Below, one piece after another: positions 1 to 12,360 of a DNA stretch of 64,000 nt; positions within the stretch are counted from its first letter, which is position 1, and the number at the start of each line of letters is the position of its first letter. The notes under the pieces were generated by a model that ran no database searches, had not been told where the DNA came from, and was given only the letters and a program-made list of their open reading frames with translations. A program made the position numbers and the translations under genes. Origin of the DNA: Leucosporidium creatinivorum (Eukaryota; Basidiomycota; Microbotryomycetes; Leucosporidiales; Leucosporidiaceae); assembly GCA_001600635.1 (NCBI GenBank), contig BCKL01000025.1, forward strand, positions 124,001 through 188,000. The letters are read 5' to 3'.

Positions 1-169
1 TGAGCGATGATAGCGCCGCTGGAAGCTGGCGAGAGGAGCTAGAGATGAGGGAGGAGGGAGAGAGCGAGCCGTCCTTCCGGCTCGCTTCTCTCTCGCGAGC
101 TAGACGAGGGAGAAGTAACTGATCTAGCAACAGGGTCGAAAATCGGAGGATACACTACTAAATTATAGT

Positions 170-2515
170 CTACACGAGCCAGTCGAACTGATCCGACTGC
201 AGGGGTACAGCGAGGTCGGGAAGCGAAAGCTCGGCGAGAGCGTTGGCTACCATGTCGGCGGCTAGCTCGGCCTGTGCGGTGTGAAGTGAGTCAGTATACA
301 AGACTCTCATATAATCGTGAACGACTCACAAGAGCCGGACGAGCCTGAGCAATCCTTGCCCGAAGGGTTCGAGCCTGTTGCGCCGAGGAAGCGAAGACGA
401 CCGACGCCTTGTCGAAGGCGCGCAGGATCCTGCGGGCAAGTTTGAGTGTCAGCGATGCTCCTCAAAGTGACTCGGTGGAGGTGGCTCACCTCTCAAGATC
501 CTCCCATTCAACTCCCGCCTCTCCCAACTCTCCCTCCCCTCCCTCCGCTTCAACAGCTCCTCTAACCGCGAGGCAAACCCAATCCGGCTCGACAAGCGAG
601 AAGGACCACTCCAGCCTTCTCGCAATCCAATGCGCATCCGCCGCCGTGTTCCGAATCTACGAGCCAGCGTAGAAGGTCAGCCTCACAGTTCGGCGCTCAC
701 TGCCGAATCAAACTCACATCCTCCAAACTCGCTCCCAGCCACTTCAAGCTCTTCAGCCACCTCACTCTCGCCACTCTTCTCACTTCCATCCTCTCGAGCA
801 CTCCTCTCAACGCTTCCTCCTCCTTCCCAGCCGCCACCACCGGCGCAGACGAATTGGCGATCCTCTCCGCCGTTTTGAGCAGGGCGCACTCGGTGAGGAA
901 GAGGTCGGGGACTTGACCGAGGTAGTCCTCTTTTCGGGACGGGATATTGGGCGAGTCGGGCGAGAGGGGAGTGCCGGAGGGGCGGGGAGCGGGTGGGTTG
1001 GAGTAGGCGGGATCGCCGAGTTCGGGGGTTAAGTCGGAGGTGTGGGATGCTGGGAGGAAGATAGAGTCACGAGAAGAGAAGGAAGAAGCGGGGGAAGAGG
1101 TGTAAGAGGGTGTAGGCGTGCAGGCCGGGGTGGAGATAGCGAGACGGGTCTGGACGTAGCGGATGGCGAGGTCGAGAAGGTTCCACAGGTGTCGGAAGGA
1201 GGGGAGAGTCTTGCACGGTTCGTTACGAGCTACAGTGGTACCGAAGAGCGAGCCAAGATGTCAGCGCAAGCTCACCGAGCCGCTCAGCGTACTTACCTTC
1301 CACCTCAAGCGCATGCTGTCGGCGCAGACAGTTCATCTGGATGTTGAGGATCCACCCGCTGACCCAAAGAGGGTTGGGCGGTTCCTTGTAGGGGTCGCTG
1401 AGGTGTATCACCGCATCGACGTGCTCGTCGGGGGTGATGTAGCAATGAGCTTGAAGGTCGTCGATGCCGAGAGAAGGGGCGACGCCTTGTCGAACGGCGA
1501 TGCGGGCGTCCACTAGGTCAAAATTGGTACGAATCGACTCCTCAAAGTTGCGCTCGACGCCAAGGGCGTTAAGGCCTTTGGATTGATAGGTGAGGAGGGG
1601 AAGCATGCCGGGAAGGGCGGAGCTGGTAGGGTCGACAAAAAGGAGCATATCCTTGACGAGGGTGACGAGCTCCAGGTTGGGCATGGATGCGGTACTGGTG
1701 ATGCTGGGTGCTGCTTCGAGAAGGGCGACGGCTCGACTGGCGAGCTCGCGAGAGGCCGTTTCGCGCCGAGCGCCGAGTGGTTCGAGAGCGAGGAAAGGGA
1801 GGTCGTTGGAGCCGATGATGGCTGAGTGCTTGGATCTCCGAGATCCGATGGCGACGTAGCAGGCGCAGATGATCTATGGTGAACCGCTCAAGGTCAGGGG
1901 GAAGCGCTCGAACAAGGCTTCAGCTCCGCTCACCTCGCTGACGACGTCCAGACCCTCCAGCCGCATGCCATTACTCCGAAATTCGCTCTTGACCAGCTCT
2001 GTCACTGGCGCGGTCGAGATGATGGACCCAGTCTCGAAGGCCGCATTGACGAGGGACCATGAGAGCGATCCGCCGAGCTCGACCGAGGCTAGCCTCGACG
2101 TGGAAGAGGTCGGGCCAAGGTGCAGTGCGGAGAGTGCGGTGTCCGTAGCGACTGTCTTGCTGTAGAGTAAGACCGAGGGTCAGACCTATAGGGACGGAGA
2201 GAGAGAGACGGACTCGGCGCGAAAGGCTCACCGAAGCTTGCTGATCGTCTTGCCCTCCCTGAGCCTGACTCCTCCAGCAGCTTGCTCTACTACATCCAGC
2301 TCAACAATTCTCGCTCCCTCCGGTGCTCTCGAGCATGGCAGGCCGTGCGCTACACACGAAAGGCAGCCGACCGCGCCGGGCAAGTCGAGCCCTTTGCAGG
2401 CCACCTTGCGCGAAGAGCATGCAGTACATGCGGCCGAGCGAGGCTTGGCTTCTGCTCCGGCCTGCGCTCGTCGTCGTTTGCGCTGGGTTGCTAGTGGTGA
2501 AGCTGATTCGGCCAT
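170..2515 (-). CDS. Zn2Cys6 fungal transcription factor
   Basis: Probable nuclear DNA-binding regulator. The first exon starts at the ATG at 2515 and encodes a basic stretch (QRKRRR) followed by a zinc binuclear cluster with cysteines at about residues 30, 33, 40, 51, 54 and 61 (CTACSSRKVAC, then CLSC and a final C), the spacing of the Gal4-type family. Later exons on the same strand carry a helical middle region (for example around 1223-1684, IHLSDPYKEPPNPLWVSGW) as in fungal-specific TF domains. A last exon after an intron (GTGAGT donor near 330, CACAG acceptor near 270) ends in LQSDQFDWLV and a TAG at 170-172. Intron joins were read by eye and internal exon borders are approximate. It is divergent to the gene starting at 2835. 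Target genes cannot be told. The zinc cluster is clear; the full exon model is less sure. Confidence 0.82.
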
Positions 2516-2834
2516 CCGTCGCGTCCGGCGAGCTGGTCTCTGGCTGGGAGGACTTGCTGTAGGCTCTCAGAGTGCCCAGAAGCACTGTAAGAGTGTACTC
2601 AATCCCTAGGCGGAGCTGAAGCGACGATCCCGATATGGCAGGAGAGAGAGCTGGTCTCGCTGGCGTCTCGCTCTCGCTCAAAGCGAGCTTCGAAGGCCGG
2701 CCCGTCTCTTTCTCCTTCGCCTTCATCTCGCATTTCTGTACGTCGTATTTATCTTGCTGCAAGAGCTCCGTAGCCCTCTCAAGATCACAGCTGACCTTCT
2801 GCACTACAGCTCGCTCTTTCCACCTCCGAATTCG
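2516..2834. promoter_or_regulatory. Shared divergent promoter region
   Basis: This 319-bp gap separates the start codons of the minus-strand zinc-cluster gene and the plus-strand hypothetical gene, so it must hold both promoters and 5' leaders. I see no clear TATA box or named operator. A pyrimidine-rich stretch lies just before the ATG at 2835. Confidence 0.5.
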
Positions 2835-5588
2835 ATGGCCAACGCGAGCGCCTCTGGCTCGCGGCGAAGCAAACGTCCAGCAAAGGCCGACGGCTCGTCT
2901 TCCACTCGACTACATGCCGAAGCTTCCTCCTCTGCATCCGCACCAGGACCCGTCGCCTCCACATCGAGCGCCATCATCCTCGACTTGAACGCCCCTCCTC
3001 CTCCAGCTCCTCGTCTGCGCAAGTCGGTCAAAGCCAAGGGCAAAGGCAAAGCTTCGGCGAGCAACGCTACAGCTGTACGGGAGCGTAGGACGAGCGAGGG
3101 CGAGGTCAAGACCTGCGAGGCGCTCGACCGCTGGGGTGAGAGCTGTGATGAAGTCGTTGTCGGCGGGCACAAGGGCAAGGTCGCGAGGAGCTGGTGCGCT
3201 GTACACGAAGCAGAGGAGCGTCGCGTTCGGTTCGACTTTATCCGTAAGCTCATCTGTACTCTCTTCGTCGTGCTCCGCTCGCCGAGGGTTTTGCGGTGTG
3301 CTGAGCTGAGCTGACCCACGCCGTCTCTCGCTTCTCGTGTACTACAGACGCCGTCGACTCGCTCGCTGTAGCTAATGAACCGCTACCGACCAACGAGGAA
3401 GTCAAGTCCAGTGTCTCGCTCGACGAGCTCGAAGGATGGGAGACGATCGCTCGCTCACGAGCAGGAGCTTGCAACACGGCGCTGAGATGCATCGAGTACC
3501 ACCTCAAGCACTTTGAGGCTGCTTCGGATCTCACCGACGGGCGTAACAAGAGCTTCGGGTCCGAGCTGGCCGTCACGGCGAGGAAGTGCGAGAGCATGAT
3601 CAAGCGTGAGTCCTCTTGCTGCCGTGGTATACGTGTGGAGCGCTGTAGCTGACCGATTCGCCTCTCGCAGTCATCGTCACTGCCTCGCATCACAACATCC
3701 TGCAATGCGAGGACGCCTTGTGGCTTCTCGAGCCTCCTCCTCCCGCGCCCCCTCCATGCGGCGCTCTCTCCACGACCAACCCTCTCAGTCCCAACGCCGA
3801 GAACGGAGCTCCCACACCCTCCAACAACACTTCCGTCGTCCACTCGTCCTCCTCCTCCTCCGCCTCCAATCGACCTCCCCTCCCTCCGACTCTCCAAACC
3901 GAATCCGAGCAGCCTTCGCCCATCCTCGCCCTCGAGGCTCAGGAGAGGTCGTCCCTACTCGAGCTGCTCTCCCTCACTGGCAGCCACGCCAGCTTCATCA
4001 AGGATGTACGCAAGAGTGTCGAGCGAGTCCGCATCGTCGAGTGTCTCTTTCGCCGACTCATCAGTCGAGACGAGGAGTTGCTCGTCAAAGCGTACCGAGG
4101 TGGACACGATCATGTACGCTAGTGCTGCCTCCTCCTCGCTACTCTCGCTGACCCTCTTACGCTCGCAGGTCCTCCGCTTCTTCGAAGACCCCCTCCTCTG
4201 CTCCCTCTCCGCCCTCCAACGCCTCCAAATCGCCTTCCAAGCCACCTCGGCCATTTCGCTCAAAGAGGCTATTATGGACGCCTTCCGAGCGATCGCCTGG
4301 GAGGAGAGCGGAGCGGGCGAGACGGAGGACGGCGAAGAAGGCATTGGGCTGCAGTTGCTGGGTGGGTGGGTGTACAAGGTGCAGTTGGACAGGAGCATGT
4401 CGGTCAAAGAGTGGGGTCACTTGTATGATCTGGTGAGTGTTGTCTTGTGGAGTCTGGGTCGATGACGGAGCGCTCTCGGCTGACCCTCTTCCTTCTCGCA
4501 GTGCGGCTGCCCCGGCTGCGTTCTTCGCTGCTGCATGCGCTTCCAAGATTGGGCCATGATCCGTCGTCTCACCGTCGTCCCTTCCTCTCCCTCCACCGGC
4601 ATCCCCCCTTACGAGCAATGGGGCGACCCGACCGAATCCGATTCAAATCGCATCATGCGAGCGATTGATGTCGTGCGGTGTGCGGAGAGTGGTGTTGGTG
4701 CTAGTGAGCCGGAGACGAGGAGGGTTGGAGGAGCGCTGCTCGGCGGGAAGGGCAAGGGCGTTTGGGTCGAGAGGGTCGAGAGGAATTGGATGCTGGTCAA
4801 GATTGTGCGTGTTTCGCTGCTGTCTTCCCATGCTTGAGCTGATCCCTACCCCACTACAGTCCATCACCCACCCTCGAGCTCTTCCCCTCCTCACCGCCCT
4901 CTCCACTCCCTTCACCATCCTCGTTCGCTCCCGTCTCACGCCCTCCCATCCTCTTCCCTCCTACCCCATTCCTCCTCCTTCTCACCTCTGGTTCTCTCGC
5001 CATCGTTCCGCACCCTCGAAACCCCTCCTCCGCCATCAAGCCTGGACGACCGACCCCGACGGTTTCGGCGCAGGCAACTCCATCCCCGCCTCCATCCTCG
5101 GCACGCTCGACACGCTCGAGAGCCCCGAAAAGCTGCAGGGCATGCCGCCATGGGAGGAGGTCTACGAGGTGTTGATCCTTGATGGATGGGGACACGATGG
5201 CGAGGGAACGGGCTTCTCGGCGGGGGAGGCCGTCTTTCGTTCGTATGAGCGATTCGAGGCCGAGGTGGGGCAGATCATGTGTGAGGGCGGATTGGGAGTC
5301 AAGGATGTCAAGGGCGCGGTCGAGTGGGGCGCGAGGGAGTCGTACAGGCGTGGTGATTTGTTGTGGGAGTTTGGAGGCGAGGGCGCAAGGAAGAAGAAGG
5401 TGGATGTGAGGGAGTTGGTCAAGGGTGCATTTAGGGATGCAGGAGTGGATCCTACGCAGGTCGAGTTGGAGGTGCAAGATGAGAGGACGCCGGGCAAGGG
5501 CAAGGACTTGGATGTCGCCGCTGGGGTGTTGAGCAGTCTGCGCGATGATGCTCTCGCCTTCAAGCTGAGCCGTAGTTTGTTTAGGTAG
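2835..5588 (+). CDS. Hypothetical protein with Cys/His cluster
   Basis: Spliced gene starting at the ATG at 2835 (MANASASGSRRSKR) and ending in KLSRSLFR before TAG at 5586-5588. I do not recognise the family. The N-terminus is basic and low in complexity. It is followed by a segment with CEALDRWGESCDE and SWCAVHEAEERR, which could bind a metal, and then long helical exons (for example SIKDVRKS-like, LLELLSLTGSHASF, LQRLQIAFQATSA). A CGCPGCVLRCC cysteine cluster follows an intron near 4440-4500. At least five introns are visible with GTGAGT/GTACGC donors and CTGAC-like branch sites (near 3244, 3604, 4113, 4432, 4805). No membrane segment or signal peptide is seen. The gene is divergent to the zinc-cluster regulator, but no functional link is shown. 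Confidence 0.72.
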
Positions 5589-5821
5589 GAGGTGCAAAAT
5601 TGGCTATCTATACCTCTTCGCTGTTGACGAGCGAGGCCAGCAGGCGGGCTAGTTCGGCGCTGTCAGCACTTCCATCTCGGCTAGTCGAGTCGTGAACCAA
5701 AAGCCAGACACTCGCTCTTATCTTGCTACCTGCACGGCTCTTGCTGCCTGTGGTTACGGACACTTTGAGGGACGCGAAAAGGTAGCTATTCAAGCACAAC
5801 GACAACGAGGATGTACAGCCC

Positions 5822-7003
5822 CTACTCCTCCTCCTCCTTTTCCTTCTCCTCCTCCTCAGTGCTCGCGCACCATTCCTCCAACTCGTAGATAATCCCCGAG
5901 TAGAAGCTAGCAACTACTTCTCCCTTGTAGCTAACTTCACGCTCTTCGCCGATCGGCATTCCCTGCCCACTCGCCTGCTCGAGCACTCCGAGACGAACGA
6001 GCTGCTTCGCGAGCTTGAGACGGTCGCTGCGGAGAGAAGAGTCAGCTAGCTGCCTCTGAAGAGTCTACTGCAGTACTCACAGAAGGTACTGATTCTCTGA
6101 GAGGAAAGCGCCGGTCTTCACGGCGTTGCCGAGGACGTTGGCTTTCCCAAACCAGCGGATGGAGAGTTGCGCGAGGATGTCGTGCTTCTTGAGGGTCTCG
6201 AACTCATCCTGATCGGCGATGTAGGCGTTAAGGCTTTCGTAAAGATCGGAAGCGCCCCAGATGAAGCTCATCTGCGAGATGAAGGGCCCATCGGCGGAAG
6301 GTGATCAGCGCCGACTTCGGCCTGCAGCGCACTCCTTGCGCTCCGTCCACCCCTACTTACCTTGTATCCCTGAACGTCACCACCACGGACCTCGGTCTTC
6401 TTGATCTTGACATCCTGGCGCGACAGTAGGTGACTCCAGCGCGAATTGCACGAGCTCGCCGTTACTCCTCCTCCGACCTCCTTGGCGACGGCCTCCCAGT
6501 CGTTTCCGAGCTTGCCGTACGCGAGCACAAGCTTCTTCTCGCTGGTGGTGGTCCATCCGGCTTGCTGAGTGGAACTCGTGGTCGTCTCGAAAGGATCCTC
6601 GGCGAAGCCTGCGAGGCGAAGGTCGGCTTTCGGCTCCAGTAGAAAGAGTAGGGCAGCTTACCGAGATAGTCCAGCGCCCTACGCTTGATTGCATACGCCT
6701 TGGTGCTCAAGTCGAAGCCGTAGTCCTCAATGAGGTGGAACCTCACGTCGGCCCAGCTGTCGATTTCGAGCGTCTCGCGGTCGGCGACCAGCTGCTTGAT
6801 CGTGCCGTCGAAGCGAGGCCATTCAGAAGTCTCTAATATTCGGGCGAAGAGTTAGAAGTCAGTTCGAGGGTTCAAAGTCAGTTCGAGCTTGCGCAGGACC
6901 GCCGTGGCTGCTGCAACGAGCTCCCTCTCCCGGCTGCTAGCGCCTCCCACCCTCAGCACTCTTGCAGCGAGTCCCCGAGCGAAAAAGAAGGCGACCTACT
7001 CAT
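5822..7003 (-). CDS. Myb/SANT-like domain protein
   Basis: Minus-strand spliced gene. The start is taken as the ATG at 7003, where a very short first exon (ATGA) joins across an intron to the exon beginning near 6832 and gives MKTSEWPRFDGTIKQL. The next exons encode VRFHLIEDYGFDLSTKAYA and then LAYGKLGNDWEAVAKEVG...NSRWSHLL, a Trp-spaced helix-turn-helix resembling Myb/SANT modules. After the intron with acceptor at about 6272 comes MSFIWGASDLYESLNAYIA, then RLKLAKQLVRLGVLEQ and an acidic tail (repeated Glu) ending at TAG 5822-5824. A role in DNA or chromatin binding is inference from this module only. The 4-nt coding part of the first exon makes the start uncertain; a downstream start is possible. 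Confidence 0.6.
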
Positions 7004-8321
7004 GGTGGTGGTGGTGGTGGACTGGGTACAGCATACCGCATGCCAGGTAGAGGACGAAGCGAACGCCGAACGAGAGCCGAGCGCGAGATGAAAAAGGAGG
7101 GGATCACAGCAGAAGTATCAGCAGCGGTACAGGCATACCGGATGTATGTATTGCGGGAGCTCACCCGTTGCAACGATGGTTCTCTGCAGGAGCGGAGGGA
7201 GGTCAGTTCGGTCGAACCAAGACGCGAGAAGCTGAACTCGGACAGGGCGGCCAGAGCAGTGGTACAGATGCCGTTCAGTGACGTAGATTCGCACTACATC
7301 CCGCCGTAATATTCTCCTCCGTTCCTTCTGCAGCGAGGTCGGCCGAGTGTCGGCTGAGTGCTCGCTCCTCGCTTTGAACGACCTGCTCGAGGTGCTACAA
7401 GCCACGAGAGCACGCAGCAGATGACTCTTACTCGTACAAGCTCTGCAGCAGCCCCACCGCTTCGTCTTCGGGCTCAAATTCTCAGAGAGGCTAGGCGAAA
7501 GGCTCACAAGTAGAGGGAAGCCCTTCTGGAGGGGTACAAAGCGTAAGGGCGTGCTTTCTAGCTGGCTTGAAAGCTGAAGGAGGTCCTGCGGTCGAACAAG
7601 CGAGAGGCGAGTCGAGCGAGAAGCGAGTCGAGCGAGAAGCGAGTCGAGCGAGATGGGAAGAAGCGAACCAGGAGCAGCATCGTCTGAACTTGAGCGGTCT
7701 TCGAGCCGGCCTCAAAGGCCGAGCTGTTGAGTTTCTCAAAAAGCCCAAAGTAGTTTACAAGTCTAAGCCTAAACCCGAATCCCCTGCGATTAGCCCCCCT
7801 CCCATCCCGCCGCTTCCCAAACCCCTCCCGCCGAGGCGCCTCTACTCCATTCTTACAACGGCTTCCACCCGCTCAGCATCGATGCCTATCACTAGCAAAT
7901 GCGCTCACCCCCACTCAGCCCTCTCGGTCACTCGGAAGGTCCAAAGCTCGGCGCTCGTGCTTCGTCGCAGTGTCCCTCCGTTCCTCGGTCTTCGGCAGCG
8001 CGAGTTCGATGATGGTAGAATGGTACGAAGGAAGAGGAGATCTCTGAGAGGCAGGAGAGCTGAAGGATGGTAGGAGAGCCGAGAGGCTGCGGTGGGGAGG
8101 CGAGAGGAAGCGGAGAGAGGTAGGGGAGAGAGAAGCGGAGGAGTCGAGGAGGGAGGTAGGGAAGATGGTGAGATCGCGCGCTCGGCGAGGGTAGAAAGCG
8201 ATGTGAGGGTGGCAGAGAAGCTATTGCGAAGGGGACAGTCTCGCCGAGACATCCTTCCCTACCTCGGCGCAGCCTCGTCGCTGTTGATCATGGCGGGTCA
8301 GCCTTCCTTCTTTTGCCATGA
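7004..8321. other. Intergenic stretch without supported gene
   Basis: Open frames here are GC-driven and lack spliced continuity or family similarity. An ATG-started minus frame at 7905-8252 (115 codons) is Ser/Pro/Leu low-complexity sequence and I do not trust it. A 16-bp unit is repeated about three times near 7607-7653. Promoter and 5' leader of the minus-strand gene ending at 5822 should lie at the left edge. Confidence 0.4.
7607..7653. repeat. Three-copy 16-bp tandem repeat
   Basis: The unit GCGAGTCGAGCGAGAA is present three times in a row, the last copy one base short. It lies in non-coding sequence. The core GAGTCGAGCGAGATGG occurs once more near 8470. Confidence 0.75.
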
Positions 8322-8465
8322 TTAGAATGGAAGAGCTACGGACCGACTTGAGGAGGGCTTGATAGGACGCCAACGACGGGTTTTGGTTGGAGGCGCACGA
8401 GTAGGAGTCTCGGTAGCAGCTGGACGTTTCGGCGCGGCGTTGGTTGAGGCAGGGGTACGAGCTGC

Positions 8466-11400
8466 TCAGTGAGTCGAGCGAGATGGCGTGGTTTGGGAAG
8501 ACGAGGCGATATCGAGTTGGGAGGAGGGAGCGGATGGAGTGGGTGCGAGATGATGGTGGTCGAGTTGAGCTTGCGAGGCGAGTGTGCGCAGATCTATACC
8601 AAGAGGGGGTCAGTTGCTGGTCGTGGACATTTTGACACGATCAAACTCACTATCTCGAGACCCGTCGACTCCCTCTCCGACCCTCGTTGAGCCCTCGCTC
8701 GTCTCGTTCGTCTCGTTAAACTCGAGCTGTCCCTCCTCAATCTCCTCCCACAAGTGACCACTCCCTCCATACATCGCCTGAACCCTCTCATGCTCCATAT
8801 CATCGATGACGAAGCCTCTGGGCTGCTCGCGCTGCAGACGACCGACGAGAGTGGCGAGCGAGTCGAGCGCGAGACGAGGTACTTGAAGCTTCTCGGCGGC
8901 GGGCGGTGCAGGCTCGGCGGATTCGTAAAGACCGAGGTCCTTGAGAGCGGCGCGGATTGTGGAAGGGTGCAGGCGGATCGCTCCCGCCTCGATGGCGGCC
9001 AAGATGTGCGAGTCGGTGAAGGAGGTGGCTGAAGGGGTAAGATGAGCGATGATGAGGGTGGCGGCAATTCTGTCTACAAGGGCGGAGAAAGAGTTTGAAT
9101 TGGAAGAAGCGGGTCAGAGCTCGAGTTACAGAAGATGCCCGCGCCGTCAGGAGCGATCAGTTCGACTCACCGAGGCTGGCGGTGGCAGTCTTGGTGGCGT
9201 TGGTTAGGCGAGTGTCGAGTGCTCGGAGTACAACAAGAGCCTGTCGGAAAGCCTCCGTCTCGAACGCCCGTGCTCGGAGCAGCAAAGCGACCGCTCGCTG
9301 CCGCCGATCCTTGATGGTACCGACATCGCTCAGGTCGAGCTCCGCTTCCGGCTGAACGTCGATGTCGCGTAGAAGGGGTGCAATGATGGATTGGATGTAT
9401 CGCGCGTCGAGGTTGTGGTGGTGGAAGAGCGGCGTGAGGCGGCCCAGCGAGATGCGAGCGGCGGAGCGGCTGACGAGATCGTCGGCGAAAACCTCGAGGG
9501 CGTGAACGGCGGTTCCGAGGGTCTTGGTGCGAAGGCTGAAGTGGTAGTAGCCGTTGCGCTCCTCGACGACTAAGGCCGCCCTCAAGCTCGTCTTGATTCG
9601 CTCGAGATGGCCTCGAAGGGGTTCGGCGGTGGCGAGGCGTTGCGCGCAGCCGTCCAGGATCGAGTGTTTGTTCGTGAGTTGGGTGTCGAAGGGAAGAGCT
9701 CGAGGGGCTGAGTTCTGTTGAAGAGCCGAGGGTACGTATTCCGACTGAGTGTTGCGAAGGAGGGCGAGCGTCAGCGACTGCAGCGGCGCCGTTCGCAAGC
9801 ACCGACAACTCACCGGAGCCAGCTGCCCTAAGCGCTCACGCTCCTCCTTCTGAGCAAGCTCGGCTTCCTCGGCCTCCTTCTCTCGCTCCTTGTCGGCGGC
9901 CTTCTCCAGTAGCTCGTGCTCGGCCTCGGCGACCATCAAAGGCTTGACCATCGCTTTCATCGATGCGAAGGCGACTTCCGATGCCGTAAGCTCGTCCAGT
10001 AGCGAAGTCGCGGCAAGTCGAGTAGCGCTGCTTGCTTGTACGACTTGATCGATCTCTTTGGCCGAGAGCGTCTCCAAGAAGAGAGAGCGGAGGACGGGCT
10101 GGCCGAGGCGTTGAGCGCCGTAGATGGAGACGGCCTCGGTGCGGCTGTAGAGTCCTGAGACGAAGAGCACTTGCTGCCACATCGTCTCTGTCGGCGCATC
10201 CCTTGGAGAGAGGGTCGAGGTGTCAATCGAGTAGTGTTGAAGGATGGCGCGCTGGATCGAGAAGACTTCCTCCAAGCACGTCCGTTCGAGGTGCCAGCGA
10301 GCGGACTCGCTGACGTCGAAAGCAACTGAATGAGAAAAGCGTGTCAGCATAGTGAGCTGAGCTGAGCATGAAGGTGACTGCTCACCGTCAAATGCCTTCC
10401 TTGTCTCGGCGTTGTCCTCCAAAAACGAGGCGAGAAGGGTGCGGAGACGAGAGGGTGCGCCGGCGAGGAGGGAATCGGGGATGATATCGCCGACGACTCG
10501 GACGAGGGCCAGCCACAGCGAATCGAGGAGAGCGTTCACTCGCGACGAGGAGGGGGAGTACGAGTCCGAGTAGTTGGCGTAGGTCGGCGCGGCTGCAAAG
10601 CAGGCGTTAGCGAAGCTCGGCATGACGAGGTTAGGCAACACAGAAGTACGCACTCGAGCCCTGCGCCTTCAGTACCTTCGAATGCTCTTTCCACGAGGCC
10701 CGCCGAACCGTTTCCTCCGCGATCGCTCGAAGACGGGCCTCCGTGCTGCTGTTCGACAAAGCCAGCTGCCAAAACGTCGTCCATCCTATTCCCTGCCAAT
10801 CACGCGTCTCCGCATTCAGCGGTCCGTAATCCGAAGCCGCGCTGAGCACAGCGAACAGCGCCTCGAACACCTCCGAACGAGTTGCGGCGGGCTTGACTCG
10901 CTGCTTGACGAGAAGGACGAGCTCATCGAGCGCTGAGGATACGCTCCAAGCTCCAGCGGCGTAGTGCGCGTGGTCCCGCGGATTCCAATGGGCGACGTAG
11001 AGCTTGCGCGAGACGAGCGCCTCGGGTGGCATGAGTCCGAGAGAGTCCGTGTCGCCGGTGACGAGGAAGGGGAAGGGGATACCGGGCAGGAGGACGCGGG
11101 CGAAGGATGAGGATAGTAGGGTGTGGTCTCTGATGTCGTTGAGGGTGTCGAGGAGGACGGGTAAGCTTGCTTCATCGACGTGGGAGGGCGGAGGATCGAG
11201 CTCGGCGGTGTAACGTCGATCGCTTGGGTTTCGGGCGAAGGGGAGGATCGAAGTGAGGGTCCGATAGATGAGGTTCCAAAGCGAGTCCGACTCGCCCTCC
11301 CAGCGAATGACAAAGACGTTGTTGAACAGGTGGCGAGGTAGCGTGAGGAGGATGAGAAGCCGCTACGAAAGGACTGAGATGAGCACGAGATCTCGAAGGC

Positions 11401-12360
11401 AGAGAGCCGAGACGCACCTTCAAGATCTCCTTAGTGTTGCTGTAGTATTCCTCCTCGTCCTCGTGGTCCGCTGTCGCTCTACCGGCTGCTCGAGGCTGGC
11501 GGTATGCTTGAGCCTTGCGCCTGCCGCGATCCATCTTGAGGCGCTGGAACGGTCCATCGGGGACGAGGAAGACAGCTGCAGATTTTTCCGACCAGCCCTC
11601 GAGGATGGCAAGTCCCACTTTGACGCCAGCATCGACGCCGAAAAGACCGAGGTGCATGGCATGGGAAGCTGAGGTCGACGATAGGCATCGCAGACTTGGG
11701 TAAGAGCTGTAGGGCATATCGGACGTTCGCCACAGCTTCTGGAGGCAGCCCTTGCATCCCCATCTTCGGCGGGCTGTGGGCAAGGCGGAGCGGGTCAGTT
11801 TCGAGTCCAGCGCCAGCACCGTCGATGCACCGCACGCCCTGGGCGTGTAGAGCTCGATATAGACCGTCCGATAATATCTGCTGCACAATCGACACGACTT
11901 ACCTCCTAGCAACGTAAGAAGCTCAGCAGCTCGAGCTCGCTCAAGTTGATCCGACTGAGCGAGGAGGTGCGAGGAAAGATGCTGAGGTGAGGGGCGGAGT
12001 CCGAGCAGCTTCCAATGTCGCGTCCCAGCTTGAAGTGAAGCGATGTCGAGGTTGACGAGGGCGAGCGAGGTGAGGGGAAGAAGGAGACCCGAGCAGTTGA
12101 ACTTGAAATTGACCTCGTCCTTGAGCACAGGGGTACTTCTGTATCGGACCGATCGTCAAGTCAGTACGGGATCTGCTTGGCGCGTTGCAGTAGCTGCTCC
12201 TCTACAGCAAGCAATGCTTCGTCGCTGCTCCCACCTCTCGCTACGAGCAACCTCAGCCTCTCCATCCTCAGCGCCAACGACTCACCTTCATCCTTAGAGG
12301 ACAACCTCGGTCCTCAGCCCATTCCCCAAGCAACCCTACAGCTTGGTCACTCGGTCCCAT
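8466..12360 (-). CDS. Large unrecognised protein, in-frame stop near end
   Basis: Long spliced minus-strand gene, start tentatively the ATG at 12360 (MGPSDQAVGLLGEWAED). I do not recognise the family. Successive exons encode LQRAKQI/LKDEVNFKFNCSG, GLFGVDAGVKVGLAILEGW, RHLFNNVFVIRWEGESDSLW, LVTGDTDSLGLMPPEALVSR, WQGIGWTTFWQLALSNSS, a long helical exon with an acidic/basic coiled stretch (EKAADKEREKEAEEAELA) and LPFDTQLTNKHSILDGCAQR. The last intron (about 8593-8652, GTGAGT donor, AACTGAC branch, TATAG acceptor) leads to NLRTLASQAQLDHHHLAP and a TGA at 8466-8468. The same frame continues protein-like for 47 codons to TAA at 8322-8324. No transmembrane segments are evident. The 5' exons (11.9-12.36 kb) are the least certain, because several acceptors are possible. 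Confidence 0.6.

Noticed and set aside
7567-8073. 168-codon plus-strand frame
   Set aside because: Begins with TTG rather than ATG, contains the 16-bp tandem repeat, and has no recognisable domain.
9167-9808. 213-codon minus-strand frame rich in Arg/His/Pro
   Set aside because: It is an out-of-phase shadow of the large unrecognised gene; the other phase has better protein character and splice continuity.
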